A stretch of 64,000 nt of DNA from Vibrio penaeicida (GCF_019977755.1 NZ_AP025144.1:806001-870000), one strand, 5' to 3'. Shown: positions 55,064-64,000, counted from the first letter of the stretch. The notes: generated from the sequence alone by a model not told the origin. Program-made: numbers and translations.

Positions 55064-55423
55064 TTACTTTGCGAGTGCAATTTCCTCTATCTTTTTTGCA
55101 AAGTTCTTATCGAAAGGTATCTCGAAGCATTTTGTTAAGTTGGTATCAACGTCAGCTTTGTACTTGGCGCTAGATTCGTAACTTTTTACGAGTTCGTGTA
55201 CACGCACAAATTTTTCTGGGTCTAGAGTACTTTTTTCAACAATTCCAGCTGACAGGGTTCTAAGATCTTCAGTTTCATACCCCATACTTTTCATGTAGTT
55301 AAACAGGCAGTTTACATGGGCAAAGTTTAACAATTGCTTGTGCTCTAGTCCTGCGTAGGAAGGAGCGCATACAAGCAGTGCTGTAGATAGGAGCGACAAC
55401 ATTAATGCTTTGCCTTTTTTCAT
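55064..55423 (-). CDS. Tai4-like immunity protein of a type VI secretion amidase
   Basis: 119 residues. A signal peptide (MKKGKALMLSLLSTALLVCAPSYA) directs it to the periplasm. The mature part is helical with two cysteines (NCLFN and KCFEIP), the size and pattern of Tai4 proteins. Its ATG directly abuts the stop of the upstream Tae4-like gene (TAAATG), and GGAGG lies 8 nt ahead of the start inside that gene. Tai4 proteins bind Tae4 in the periplasm and block its active site. Confidence 0.82.
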   Translation of the reverse strand: MKKGKALMLSLLSTALLVCAPSYAGLEHKQLLNFAHVNCLFNYMKSMGYETEDLRTLSAGIVEKSTLDPEKFVRVHELVKSYESSAKYKADVDTNLTKCFEIPFDKNFAKKIEEIALAK

Positions 55424-55909
55424 TTACGGAGCCTCCCAAAATAAAATTCTATGAGCAGATGAATCGTAGCTAGCGTAGACGCAATCTTCCCCATCCCAAA
55501 GATCAGCATGTCCAGTGGCGTCATCCCATCCGTTAACTTCAAATATAATAATACCTTTTTTCCCTGATATTTCTTTTTTATATTCACTTGGGATATAAGT
55601 GCTGGGAGAACCATATTTTTCAGTTAGGTATTTGATTAAAATTTTCACACGAAAAATGTGCCAATTCTTGTTTTTGCCAGAAGAGACTTGAGCTTCCATT
55701 CTTCCATTTGGACCTACAGCTTTGTAGTATGGGATTTTGTGTCTCCCCCCTGAGCCATTTAGAGCTTTAGAAATTCTAGTAGCACAAGCATTTTTAAAAA
55801 CACCAATTTCGTAATTTAAGGCTACTTTCCCACCAATCTGCGTAAAAACAGTAGCAGCAGGTAGGTTTGGAAAGTTTCGATTTAAGGTTTCCCAGTTTGG
55901 TAGTTGCAT
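55424..55909 (-). CDS. Tae4-like type VI secretion peptidoglycan amidase effector
   Basis: 161 residues, the usual Tae4 size, with no signal peptide. The catalytic Cys is in KNACATRISKALN (Cys 42) and the catalytic His in TGHADLWDG (His 134), both surrounded by Tae4-typical residues, including the preceding NGWDDA. Tae4 enzymes cut the gamma-D-glutamyl-DAP bond of peptidoglycan when injected into neighbour cells. The T6SS apparatus genes (hcp, vgrG, tss) are not in this window, so the effector is an orphan cassette. Local base composition is AT-rich compared with the neighbours, which fits horizontal acquisition. Confidence 0.88.
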   Translation of the reverse strand: MQLPNWETLNRNFPNLPAATVFTQIGGKVALNYEIGVFKNACATRISKALNGSGGRHKIPYYKAVGPNGRMEAQVSSGKNKNWHIFRVKILIKYLTEKYGSPSTYIPSEYKKEISGKKGIIIFEVNGWDDATGHADLWDGEDCVYASYDSSAHRILFWEAP

Positions 55910-56078
55910 AGTGTCTAAGTCCCAATAAAAACTATGTGGATAATTGTTTATTGAATAACAATATTCAACTTGTTTATTAGTAATTTAGATGTACCATTAG
56001 TTTAATGCTGAAATGAATGTAATTGAGAGTGTTGTTTTTATTTCATTAAGCTATTTGTAACGAATATGAGGTAACAAT

Positions 56079-56894
56079 TTGATAAGCGATTTAAACTCCA
56101 TTCCCGTTTTCTTAGCATTAATGCAAACCCATTCTACTCAGCGCGCTGCGCTAAAGATTGGTCGCTCTCAATCTTACGTGTCTAAAGTATTGGCACAGCT
56201 TAGAGATGAGTTGGGTGATCCATTATTTGTTCGTGGTAGTGATGGGCTGACTCCCACGTCTTACGCGTGCGAAGTCGAACCCAAACTCAAAGCAGCGCTA
56301 GAACAAGTTCAGCAAGCCCTTCACCCAGAAGAGTTTGATCCCAGTAAACTGGAAAGCATCTCGTTGCATTTGGTCGAGCCGTATCTCGTGGCGTGTGGGA
56401 CAGAATTGATCAAAGCGATTAGGGAAGAAACCCAAGCCGTCATCGAATTAAGAACTTGGCAACAAACCAGTGAGTCTCTTATTTTAGAAGAAGATGTCGA
56501 CCTTGGCGTTCATATTCTTAGCGACAAATCTCAGCACTTCTACCAGAAAAAATTGCATAAAGGCGCGGGTTTTATCGATGGTAACCCTAGCGGAGAATAT
56601 GTGAAGTTTTTGGTCTCGGGCATCAATGAATATACGCACCACTTTCATGCAATAGACCCATCAATAGAGCCAACGATTCAGATCGATAACTATGAGTTAA
56701 TGAACCGCTTAATGGAAGATTGCTACACCATTCGCTACGCGCCTTTTTCTGGGCAACAAAATGTGACACCAATTGAGCTGGATGTGGCCATCATCGTTAA
56801 GGCTTCTCAACGTAACAGCCCGAAAACTCAATGGTTAATGGCGCTGGTGGAACGAGTCTTAGAGCAGAAAGCTCAAAGCTGGATGGAGAAATAG
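56079..56894 (+). CDS. LysR-family regulator with a TTG start
   Basis: 271 residues from TTG 56079, 7 nt after GAGG. Helix-turn-helix within residues 15-65 (STQRAALKIGRSQSYVSKVLAQLR) and LGDPLFVRGSDGL. The effector domain is short and divergent, and the target is unknown. It faces the Tae4/Tai4 pair across 169 bp and converges with the HlyD-type gene. Confidence 0.85.
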   Translation: MISDLNSIPVFLALMQTHSTQRAALKIGRSQSYVSKVLAQLRDELGDPLFVRGSDGLTPTSYACEVEPKLKAALEQVQQALHPEEFDPSKLESISLHLVEPYLVACGTELIKAIREETQAVIELRTWQQTSESLILEEDVDLGVHILSDKSQHFYQKKLHKGAGFIDGNPSGEYVKFLVSGINEYTHHFHAIDPSIEPTIQIDNYELMNRLMEDCYTIRYAPFSGQQNVTPIELDVAIIVKASQRNSPKTQWLMALVERVLEQKAQSWMEK

Positions 56895-56941
56895 CGCAGC
56901 CAATTTATAGGAGACTGCGCTGTCGATACATCAACCAATAT

Positions 56942-57973
56942 TTACATGGCAGAGAAGTACGCTTTGTAGGCTTTTAACCTCACCGTTGCCGCACCAATGA
57001 TATCCATAAAGCCAAGCATTTCATGTGGCTTAGTCGCTGATATCCAACCAGAACCGGTTGCGCCAATGGGGACATTGTAGCCCTGAGGTTCTTCAAATTC
57101 GATGATAACAGTTCGCCCGTGCGTTCCTGCATTGTTATTGACGTGTTGGCGTACGTGTTGTGTGCCATTCACCACCGATACTCTCGCTTCCCCTGTTCCC
57201 GCCGTAACACTATGAACACGCCCTCTGAATATTTCACCGGGGTATGCATCCACATAAAATTCAGCAAATTGACCAGCCTTAATGTTGCGATAGGTTTGAT
57301 CCGCAATTCGCATTTCCACAAACTTTTTCGACGTGTTGTATAAATGCATGTTACCGACACGGGTGCCTTCAGCAAGGTTAGCAATCGACACCTGTCCATC
57401 AAAAGGTGCGCGAACCTCTCGGCGATCATTTTGCCATTCGGCTGTCGCGATCTGCGCTTCAATCGATTTGATTTGAGCAAACACTGCCGCCACTTTTGCG
57501 TTGTTAGCATCGATTCGTGTTTTGGTGTCGTCTCTATGTGACTCTTGAGCAAAATCGTCCAGCTTTTCCAATCGACGTAATGTTTTCTCATCGTTGGTGA
57601 TCTGATGTTTTAAGGCAACAATTTCCGCTTCTGCTGCTAACTTTTGTGCCTGTAGCCCTTTGACTTGTGAATCCGTATCTTCCGATTTCAGTACGTAAAT
57701 CAAGTCGCCTTCGCGGACGTGTTGGTTGTGGCTTACCAGTACTTGTTCTACCTCCTGACCAACGAGAGGGCTCAGTACTGCATGAGGGGCTTTTACTGTT
57801 GTACTGTCGGTTAGGTCTGCTGGTGACCAAAAGCGATGCGCGGTAAACAACATAAAGGCGATAAAAGCGCCTAGCCCCACCATCACAACCGCATTTTTAA
57901 GCGTCCAAGCCACCACTTTTAGCCTGACTAAAATCCAACAGATCAGAATGTAAGGGAGCATAATCTCTTTCAT
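56942..57973 (-). CDS. HlyD/EmrA-family membrane fusion protein (YiaV-like)
   Basis: 343 residues. One N-terminal membrane helix near residues 28-48 is followed by a split biotinyl/lipoyl-like domain (VLSPLVGQEVEQVLVSHNQHV near residue 67 and RAPFDGQVSIANLAEG near residue 190). An alpha-helical hairpin lies between them and a beta-barrel after. It would bridge inner and outer membrane in efflux. No transporter gene is adjacent. The gene 2 bp upstream encodes a small membrane protein, the layout of E. coli yiaW-yiaV. Confidence 0.85.
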   Translation of the reverse strand: MKEIMLPYILICWILVRLKVVAWTLKNAVVMVGLGAFIAFMLFTAHRFWSPADLTDSTTVKAPHAVLSPLVGQEVEQVLVSHNQHVREGDLIYVLKSEDTDSQVKGLQAQKLAAEAEIVALKHQITNDEKTLRRLEKLDDFAQESHRDDTKTRIDANNAKVAAVFAQIKSIEAQIATAEWQNDRREVRAPFDGQVSIANLAEGTRVGNMHLYNTSKKFVEMRIADQTYRNIKAGQFAEFYVDAYPGEIFRGRVHSVTAGTGEARVSVVNGTQHVRQHVNNNAGTHGRTVIIEFEEPQGYNVPIGATGSGWISATKPHEMLGFMDIIGAATVRLKAYKAYFSAM

Positions 57974-57975
57974 GA

Positions 57976-58533
57976 TTACTCCTTAGTACTTTTGGTGATG
58001 TGAAGACCTTTACGAATGATGTTGGAGAGCGAGTCTGAAACAATATCCCAACGAGTAAAGGCAATAATGATAGCGAGTACCCACCATGCTTTATCAATAA
58101 ACAACCCACATAGAGAAAGCGCAAACACAATTTGGGTATGAGCGGACGACATTTTTTGTGCTTTATGAACCGCGACTTCGTGTAACTGCCATAATAAATA
58201 CAACACATACACAATCACACTAATGGTGACGCAGAAAATGACGCCCATAAAGAATTCAGAATCGAGCAATACCAATATGCTGGGGTAACCATCCACAAAG
58301 TAAGATTCTGGCAGTTCGGTACCATGAATCGTGCTTAATTTCGAAAATACCAGAGACGCGAAATACAAAGTGCCTAGACCGATTGCGGCTTTTATGAATG
58401 TTACTAGCGCGGTTTTTATAACTTTGCAGAGCGCTGATGTTTTGGCATTTCTAAAGCTAGATGATGGTATTGCTTTCCATGAAATAGAGTTTGATGGCGT
58501 TCCTTGCCTCGGATTCGAGTGGTGTCGAGACAT
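57976..58533 (-). CDS. Inner-membrane protein of unknown function paired with the HlyD-type gene
   Basis: 185 residues with three hydrophobic helices (about 43-66, 88-116 and 134-157) between a basic N-terminus and a basic C-terminus. It ends 2 bp before the HlyD-type gene and is clearly in the same operon. No domain recognised. The pair is reminiscent of YiaW/YiaV, but the sequence does not let me claim that family. Confidence 0.75.
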   Translation of the reverse strand: MSRHHSNPRQGTPSNSISWKAIPSSSFRNAKTSALCKVIKTALVTFIKAAIGLGTLYFASLVFSKLSTIHGTELPESYFVDGYPSILVLLDSEFFMGVIFCVTISVIVYVLYLLWQLHEVAVHKAQKMSSAHTQIVFALSLCGLFIDKAWWVLAIIIAFTRWDIVSDSLSNIIRKGLHITKSTKE

Positions 58534-58659
58534 TGTGATTGACCTGTTGTTACGCTTTGGAATCAGCGTAACAACGGTGCGAAGTAAAAATGGAATAACC
58601 GAAATTCCATTTTAAAGAAAGGAGATGAGCTAACGCTTAGAATGCTTATCTTTCTCCAC

Positions 58660-60165
58660 TTAAGCTGGGCGTTTTTTCAGTGTGATGACTCTGCTGTCTT
58701 TAAACTGTTTTTTCGGTTTACCAGAACGCTCGCAATGCCTGACTAACCAAGCTTGCACTTCCAGTTTTACATTGCCCGTGTTTGAGCGAGTGAAAGCCAG
58801 AGTCATAAAGTGTTCTTTATTCTGATAGTAATTTTTCAGCATGTACCATTTGCTGACGAGCTCCGATTTTGTGCACCATACATCTCCGTATTCAACGCCT
58901 TCATTGTGACCAGAAAAGCGTGGTAGATTTTTCACCCTCTTGGGTGTGGCTGCGGAAAATTTCCCGCCATCGGATGCAGGAATGTTCGACATAGGAGAAG
59001 AAATAACTTCATGCAGAGTGGCGTTTTTACTGCCAATCTTAACGCTGGCAATTCGACCGTAATGCACATCCCCCGACAAACACAGTATGTCGTTTCCAGA
59101 TTCGGCTAATGCATCGAGCAGTTGCTTGTACTGGCTTTCATAGTTGGCGAGGTTGTAGTCCGACTCGGTACCCGGTTTAACGATAAGTGGTTGAGGCAAC
59201 ACTAACACGCCCACTTTATCGAGGCTTTTTGCCCAGTCGATAAGCTGTTTAAAGACCTTACTGGTGGTCAGCGATTTTGGCGGTTCACGTTTGTCTCTGT
59301 CTGTTCTTAAGTCCACAAAACAAAAAGACAAATCGTCACCAATATCGAACGTTCGAAATGGGGTAATCTGCTGCACGTTTTTAACGCCATCTTTCGCGCT
59401 TCTCGTCCACGCTGCTTTTATCTTTTTGGATAAAGTAATCGCCCACAAGTACGGGTTGGTGCCTTGGACATATGGGTAGTTATTCCAATATTCATGATCA
59501 TCGGCTAAAAACCAACACCCACCATGTCGGTACATCTTACGGTTGATATCCCACGTTTCTTCATAATCCGTCGCGATTCGTTTATGGACTTCATTAACCA
59601 CGGGTGAGAGTGAGTCCACCCCAATATCGAGATACACCTGATCGCCTGTAAGAAATTTAACATGAGGTTGTTCTTCAGATTTTCCCTGAAAATACAAATG
59701 CGTGTACGCTTTCGCCGCTTGTCCCTTCTCATGCTTGCCGTTGTAAAAGCAACTTCCGAGCATGGCTACAAAGGGTTCGGTTTCTGAAAGCGAGGTGGGT
59801 AAGGTCTTGAGTGTGCCTGTTTCTAGTACCGTTTCCTGAATGGTTTTACTGTGATCTTCACCACAGCTAAACGTGTGCTCACCGCGAACAAAATCGACGT
59901 AATACGTTTTATTGGGCTCTAACCCCGTGATCGTCACCACCTTAAAAAATCGCTCACGTAGTTTGGTAAACGGTCGTTCCCAGTCTTGTTTCTGTATGGG
60001 ATAGGTAGCGATGGGCTGACGCTCTCGCTCAGTGATAGGCTGAGTGAACACGTTAACGGTAAAGGTGTCTGGTTTACCTTGGTATTCAGATAATGTACCA
60101 ACCCAGACTTTTGCTTGGTGTGTCCCTACCTCTTGAATCACCAAATTCCATTTGTTCTTGCTCAT
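58660..60165 (-). CDS. PhoD-like metallophosphatase
   Basis: About 501 residues from ATG 60165 (AAGGA 6 nt upstream; in-frame ATG 60168 and TTG 60171 are too close). An N-terminal fibronectin-like domain (about residues 5-120) precedes the metallophosphatase domain. Metal ligands are visible in GSCFY near residue 147, TGDQVYLD near residue 186, ADDHEYWNN near residue 230 and LSGDVHYG near residue 367. No signal peptide, unlike secreted PhoD enzymes, so it is probably cytoplasmic. Substrate unknown. Confidence 0.85.
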   Translation of the reverse strand: MSKNKWNLVIQEVGTHQAKVWVGTLSEYQGKPDTFTVNVFTQPITERERQPIATYPIQKQDWERPFTKLRERFFKVVTITGLEPNKTYYVDFVRGEHTFSCGEDHSKTIQETVLETGTLKTLPTSLSETEPFVAMLGSCFYNGKHEKGQAAKAYTHLYFQGKSEEQPHVKFLTGDQVYLDIGVDSLSPVVNEVHKRIATDYEETWDINRKMYRHGGCWFLADDHEYWNNYPYVQGTNPYLWAITLSKKIKAAWTRSAKDGVKNVQQITPFRTFDIGDDLSFCFVDLRTDRDKREPPKSLTTSKVFKQLIDWAKSLDKVGVLVLPQPLIVKPGTESDYNLANYESQYKQLLDALAESGNDILCLSGDVHYGRIASVKIGSKNATLHEVISSPMSNIPASDGGKFSAATPKRVKNLPRFSGHNEGVEYGDVWCTKSELVSKWYMLKNYYQNKEHFMTLAFTRSNTGNVKLEVQAWLVRHCERSGKPKKQFKDSRVITLKKRPA

Positions 60166-60281
60166 CATCAATCCTTTGCTCTATCAGGCGATAAAGCAGG
60201 ATTCGCCTATGTTATATGGAATGTCCGCCTGTTATCTTTGGGTTAATTGGTATTATTGTCAATAATATAAGTGAGAAAACA

Positions 60282-60674
60282 CTAGATAACATCAGCCTCA
60301 AACCTTGCCGTTCTTGCTTGAGCGAGTGTGCAGTTGGTTTTTTCCATTAGTTCATTCAGCGTTATGTTCGGATTAGCCAAAATGAGAGCACTCAGTTGAT
60401 CTGAAAGTGGAAGGTGCAGCTCTCGCAATGCCTCAATGCGTTCGTCAATTTTCTTGATGATGAATTGGTAGGTTTCATGGTCTATTTCAACCAAAGCAGT
60501 AGAAAAAGCCCGCAAGTTTTCAAAGTCGGCGGTAACTTGCCAATTTCTCGAACGACGAATCCTTTTCAGCTCCGCTTGGTGTTGAAGCGCAATGGATTTT
60601 GCACATTTGGCGTTTTCACCCCCAATCCGATGGATAAGAGAAGGAAGTGGGATAGAAATTTTATTTTTGCTCAT
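60282..60674 (-). CDS. Conserved protein, probably of the RRF_GI (ribosome-recycling-factor-like) family
   Basis: 130 residues. It contains ISIPLPSLIHRIGGE near the N-terminus and RNWQVT near residue 43, which I recall as hallmarks of a family named ribosome recycling factor in databases (PF12614). The C-terminal region (ILANPNITLNELMEKTNCTLAQARTARFEAD) looks like a helix-turn-helix. True ribosome-recycling activity is not established by sequence. It stands alone with a terminator between it and the glycerate kinase gene. Confidence 0.65.
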   Translation of the reverse strand: MSKNKISIPLPSLIHRIGGENAKCAKSIALQHQAELKRIRRSRNWQVTADFENLRAFSTALVEIDHETYQFIIKKIDERIEALRELHLPLSDQLSALILANPNITLNELMEKTNCTLAQARTARFEADVI

Positions 60675-60733
60675 AGTGCGAATTGTGCATGCTAATGATC
60701 GTAAACGCTACATTTCGCAAAGGTTAATGTAAA

Positions 60734-60757
60734 AAAGCGCAGGGAGCCCTGCGCTTT
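60734..60757 (-). terminator. Terminator of the glycerate kinase gene
   Basis: Stem AAAGCGCAGG with CCTGCGCTTT, loop GAGC, T run on the minus strand, about 20 bp after the stop. Confidence 0.92.
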
Positions 60758-60775
60758 GAGTTTTATCTTTAAAGG

Positions 60776-61915
60776 TTATTTCCCTAAATTCATCGACCAC
60801 ATTCTGGCTACGTTTTCAGACAGGTTGGTGAGGTTTTCCCCTGCTTCTTGAAACGCGGTGGACAGGTCTAAAGCTCGGGGTACAGCAGCAAATACAGCAT
60901 CGATGCCACACTGATATGCGGCTTGGTAGTTTTCGCCTACGCAGCCAGCAAGTGCAATAACGGGTAGGTCATATTTTTTCGCCAGCGACGCAACGCCCAT
61001 CGGGGTTTTTCCGTGCGCTGTTTGCCAGTCTATTCTGCCTTCTCCGGTGATCACCAAGTCTGCTCCTTCGAGTTGGTTTTCTAAGCCAACGGTTTCGAGC
61101 ACAATGTCTATTCCTGGTTGCAATTTGGCGTGGGTAAATGCAATCAATGCGGCACCCATACCACCAGCTGCACCAGATCCTGCTGCATTTATGACATCAC
61201 GACCGATTTGTTTGCGAATGAGCTGACCATAATGATTCAGGTTTTGATCGAGCAGGCGAATGTCTGCTTCGGTTGCGCCTTTTTGCGGGCCAAAGGTTGC
61301 TGATGCGCCTTTACTTCCACACAAAGGATTATCGACGTCACTAGCGACTAAAATTTCACATTCAGCCAGTCTTGAGTTCAATCCCGACAAATCAATTTGC
61401 GCGAGTTCTTTTAATCCGCTGCCATTTAACGAAATAGGCTGACCATTGTGATTAGAGAACTTGGCGCCAAGTGCTGCCATCATACCAACGCCACCGTCGT
61501 TTGTGGCGCTTCCCCCAAGACCAACGATGAGTTTCTTTGCACCTCGTTCAAGCGCGTGGTTGATCAGCTGTCCTGTACCGAAAGAAGTGGTCAGTTTTGG
61601 ATCTCGCTGGGAAAGCGATACATGATGAAGGCCGCTGGCGGCCGCCATTTCAATAACCGCTGTTTGATTATCGCCAAGCAACCCATAAAATGCGTCGACT
61701 GAGTTACCTAAAGGTCCTGTTACCGCAAGATGAACTAAGTGACCTTTTGTGGCATCAACCAGTGATTGCACCGTACCTTCTCCACCATCAGCGACAGGTA
61801 CATGAACGAATTCACTGTCTGCCCACACTCGGCGAAAACCAGATTCAATGGCCAGACACACTTCTTTTGCTGTCAGGCTTTCTTTAAATGAATCTGGGGC
61901 GATAACTACTTTCAT
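60776..61915 (-). CDS. Glycerate 2-kinase (GarK/GlxK type)
   Basis: 379 residues, typical of the GarK/GlxK family. It starts with VIAPDSFKESLTA, and has the conserved GGEGT near residue 45, GLGGSATNDGGVGM near residue 132 and VITGEGRIDWQT near residue 290. It phosphorylates D-glycerate to 2-phosphoglycerate. It is the second gene of a permease-kinase operon beside a CdaR-type regulator, so this is a D-glycerate uptake and use locus. Confidence 0.93.
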   Translation of the reverse strand: MKVVIAPDSFKESLTAKEVCLAIESGFRRVWADSEFVHVPVADGGEGTVQSLVDATKGHLVHLAVTGPLGNSVDAFYGLLGDNQTAVIEMAAASGLHHVSLSQRDPKLTTSFGTGQLINHALERGAKKLIVGLGGSATNDGGVGMMAALGAKFSNHNGQPISLNGSGLKELAQIDLSGLNSRLAECEILVASDVDNPLCGSKGASATFGPQKGATEADIRLLDQNLNHYGQLIRKQIGRDVINAAGSGAAGGMGAALIAFTHAKLQPGIDIVLETVGLENQLEGADLVITGEGRIDWQTAHGKTPMGVASLAKKYDLPVIALAGCVGENYQAAYQCGIDAVFAAVPRALDLSTAFQEAGENLTNLSENVARMWSMNLGK

Positions 61916-61939
61916 ATCACTCTCCTAACGCGGTGATGA

Positions 61940-63295
61940 TTACAATAAGATGAGGCTAAGAATGTAAACCAATACTATGGCAGTGATACCTTGCACCAAG
62001 GTTGCCATCGTTTGGGCTCGGTATGCCAACCCAACGCTCATGCGGCTAAACTGAGAGACTACCCAGAAGAAGCTATCATTTGCATGAGATACCGTCATTG
62101 CACCCGCACCAATGGCCATAACTGTAAGCACTCGACCCATTTCTGAATCCAATCCTAATTGAGCAAGCATTGGGGCAACCAGCGCAGACGTGGTAACCAA
62201 CGCCACGGTTGACGAGCCTTGAGCCGATTTAAGTGCGGCGGCAACGATAAACGGCATGAAAATACCAATACCTAGTGCCGATAATGTTGTACCCAAATAT
62301 TCGCCGAGCGGTGTGGCTTTTAGTACCGCACCAAATGCACCACCTGCACCAGTGATCAAAAGAATAGGCGCGGCAGCGGTGATACCCTGGCTAATACGCT
62401 CGCTAAACTCAGCCGCTTTGTTGTCAGACTTAAGCAAACGAATAGACAGCAGCAGACCAATAACCAATGCCGTTAGCGGCTGACCGAAGAAGTTAAGCGT
62501 ATCAAATAAGAAACCATCGCCCAATGGCGCACTTGGGAAGCGAGCAACCGACCCTAAACAGATAAGCAAAATAGGCACAAAGATTGGCGCGAATGCTTGT
62601 CCAGCAGTGGGCAGTATACCGTAGGATTCTTTCAGTGCTTTCCAATCAACATTATCCGCTGGGTTTTGAGCTTCTTCTCCATCGGGTTCTACATCTTTGA
62701 AGCGATTTGCCCAAAGCATACCAGCGAGTGCTGCGACACCTGCAACGAAAATACCGACAGCGATAACAATACCTAGATTAGATTCCAACCCAAGGTTACC
62801 GGCAGCAGCAATAGGGCCGGGAGTCGGTGGAACAAAGGTATGAGTTGCGTATAAGCCAGTGGCGAGTGCAACACTCATGGCGACGCTAGAGGTTTTCATT
62901 CGATTTGCTAGTGACTCTTTAAGTGAGTTCAAAATGACAAAACCTGAGTCACAAAATACAGGTACAGATACGATGTAACCAATGAGCGACATGGTCAGTG
63001 TCGGGAATCGGTCGCCGAGCACTTTAATGACGGTATCCGCCATGGTGATAGCCGCGCCACTTTTTTCGAGAATGACACCGATAATGGTCCCTAACACAAT
63101 GACCAAACCGATGTAGCCGAGTATGCCTCCAAAACCTTTAGCTATGGTTTTGGCTATGCTGTCGGCAGGGAGCCCGTAAGCGAACGCAGCGATAAATGCT
63201 GCAACTAAGAGGGCGAGAAAAGGGTGTAACTTAAATTTGGTGGTTGCGACGACGATAAACGCGATCACAGCCAGCAGGATTAGTATAAGACTCAT
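61940..63295 (-). CDS. GntP-family gluconate/D-glycerate permease
   Basis: About 451 residues with 12 or so membrane segments. I chose ATG 63295 because GGAG lies 6 nt upstream; an in-frame TTG at 63319 has none. GntP signatures are VFCDSGFVILNSL near residue 112 and THTFVPPTPGPIAAA near residue 150. It imports gluconate-like acids with protons, and the adjacent glycerate kinase and CdaR regulator point to D-glycerate. Confidence 0.9.
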   Translation of the reverse strand: MSLILILLAVIAFIVVATTKFKLHPFLALLVAAFIAAFAYGLPADSIAKTIAKGFGGILGYIGLVIVLGTIIGVILEKSGAAITMADTVIKVLGDRFPTLTMSLIGYIVSVPVFCDSGFVILNSLKESLANRMKTSSVAMSVALATGLYATHTFVPPTPGPIAAAGNLGLESNLGIVIAVGIFVAGVAALAGMLWANRFKDVEPDGEEAQNPADNVDWKALKESYGILPTAGQAFAPIFVPILLICLGSVARFPSAPLGDGFLFDTLNFFGQPLTALVIGLLLSIRLLKSDNKAAEFSERISQGITAAAPILLITGAGGAFGAVLKATPLGEYLGTTLSALGIGIFMPFIVAAALKSAQGSSTVALVTTSALVAPMLAQLGLDSEMGRVLTVMAIGAGAMTVSHANDSFFWVVSQFSRMSVGLAYRAQTMATLVQGITAIVLVYILSLILL

Positions 63296-63557
63296 AATAA
63301 CTCCGTTTATTTTTGCCACTTGTTTGCGCTTTTATGCAGTATTGCTGTTATGTGCAATGTTCATCGCATTCAGGCGTGTGGAGTGGCTATATTTTTCCAA
63401 GCGTAGGTATTCCTGGAATGCAATTCCCGATCATTCTGGTTTGCTGATCTTAGTTGGGAACAAGATTATTATCGGAGCTTATTGAGCTAAATCCTTTAGG
63501 CATGCGTGACAAATCAACTTCCAATGTGAAGCTTTATTTTTGTGCTTATGCACAGTT

Positions 63558-64000
63558 TTAGGGTTGTTTTGTGATCTGGCTTGCAATATAGAGTTCGACT
63601 AATCCGGTGAAATTTTTTGGAGAAACAAGGGTGATTTTCTCTATCTTATCCAACCGGTATCGTAAAGTATTTCTATGTATGTATAAGGCTTCGGCGCACA
63701 GTTTTTGATTTCCTTGGTGTTCGAATAGCGCGTGTAGTGTTTTAAGTAGTTGCCCGCTTTTGTCTTCCTGCATAAGCTTAACGATTGGTTTACATAATTG
63801 GTCACCTTGCCAAAAGTTAGCTAGTGGCGAGAGCAAGACGGGTATGCGCATCTCTTCAAATAGGTATTTGTTTTTTTCTGGGTGATGCTTTTTTCCAAAG
63901 TGCAGAGCTTGCCGCGCACTTTGATAGGAAAGGTGGATGTCGTTGAGGTTAGGAAAGTATTCCCCTAAGGCGATATCCAGTTGATTGATTCCTTGCTGAT
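63558..64000 (-). CDS. CdaR-family sugar-diacid regulator (N-terminus cut by window edge)
   Basis: The frame continues through the right edge, so only the last 146 codons are visible. They contain the pattern of the CdaR C-terminal half (ALGEYFPNLNDIHLSYQSARQAL) and a PucR-type helix-turn-helix (LCAEALYIHRNTLRYRLDKIEK). CdaR activates genes for glucarate, galactarate and glycerate use. It is upstream of and on the same strand as the permease-kinase pair and is its probable activator. Confidence 0.9.
   Translation of the reverse strand, partial: QQGINQLDIALGEYFPNLNDIHLSYQSARQALHFGKKHHPEKNKYLFEEMRIPVLLSPLANFWQGDQLCKPIVKLMQEDKSGQLLKTLHALFEHQGNQKLCAEALYIHRNTLRYRLDKIEKITLVSPKNFTGLVELYIASQITKQP

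Noticed and set aside
60282..60674. A genuine ribosome recycling factor
   Set aside because: The protein is shorter than frr products and lacks their sequence pattern. The name comes from a separate family, so no recycling function is claimed.

Overview
The window reads as chromosomal DNA of a Vibrio-like gammaproteobacterium. The gene set and order (tatD, nupC, deoC, deoA, deoD, smp, serB, a two-PilZ protein, radA, a second EF-G, an acyl-CoA ligase) match the core arrangement I know from Vibrio chromosome I. The style also fits: class-I c-di-GMP riboswitches, GGDEF/EAL and HD-GYP proteins, and a Flp pilin. Core genes are interrupted by accessory blocks.

Layout. 1-5.2 kb: an edge-truncated membrane GGDEF/EAL protein with a periplasmic binding protein upstream (minus strand), then prfC. 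5.3-21.6 kb: an RpiR-type regulator facing a 14-gene plus-strand catabolic operon. It encodes a 2-oxo-acid/acetoin-dehydrogenase-like E1 alpha, E1 beta and E2, a class II aldolase, a CbbY-like phosphatase, a four-gene sugar ABC importer, an SDR, a zinc alcohol dehydrogenase and two FGGY kinases. I cannot match it to a pathway I know. 21.7-27.6 kb: tatD, nupC and deo genes, with deoB missing between deoA and deoD. 27.7-33.3 kb: smp, serB, plzC-like, radA.

33.4-40.4 kb: four tandem minus-strand genes for secreted proteins of about 500 residues with eight shared cysteines and no function I recognise. The two middle copies each carry a c-di-GMP-I (GEMM-I) riboswitch in the leader. The second copy also has an A9 tract that puts its natural start codon out of frame. 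This is the strongest candidate for an undescribed system. 40.9-50.1 kb: a HAD phosphatase, fusA2, a DHFR-like/TetR pair, two LysR regulators each facing a very small gene, and an acyl-CoA ligase.

50.5-64 kb: an orphan Flp pilin, an HD-GYP protein, a chromate transporter with a LysR regulator, a type VI secretion amidase effector with its immunity gene (Tae4/Tai4), an HlyD-type two-gene operon, a PhoD-like phosphatase, and a D-glycerate locus (kinase, GntP permease, edge-truncated CdaR regulator).

A c-di-GMP theme runs through the window: a GGDEF/EAL protein, a double PilZ protein, an HD-GYP protein and two c-di-GMP riboswitches. No tRNA, rRNA, CRISPR array or intact insertion sequence was seen. 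Residue positions and alignments were made by eye.
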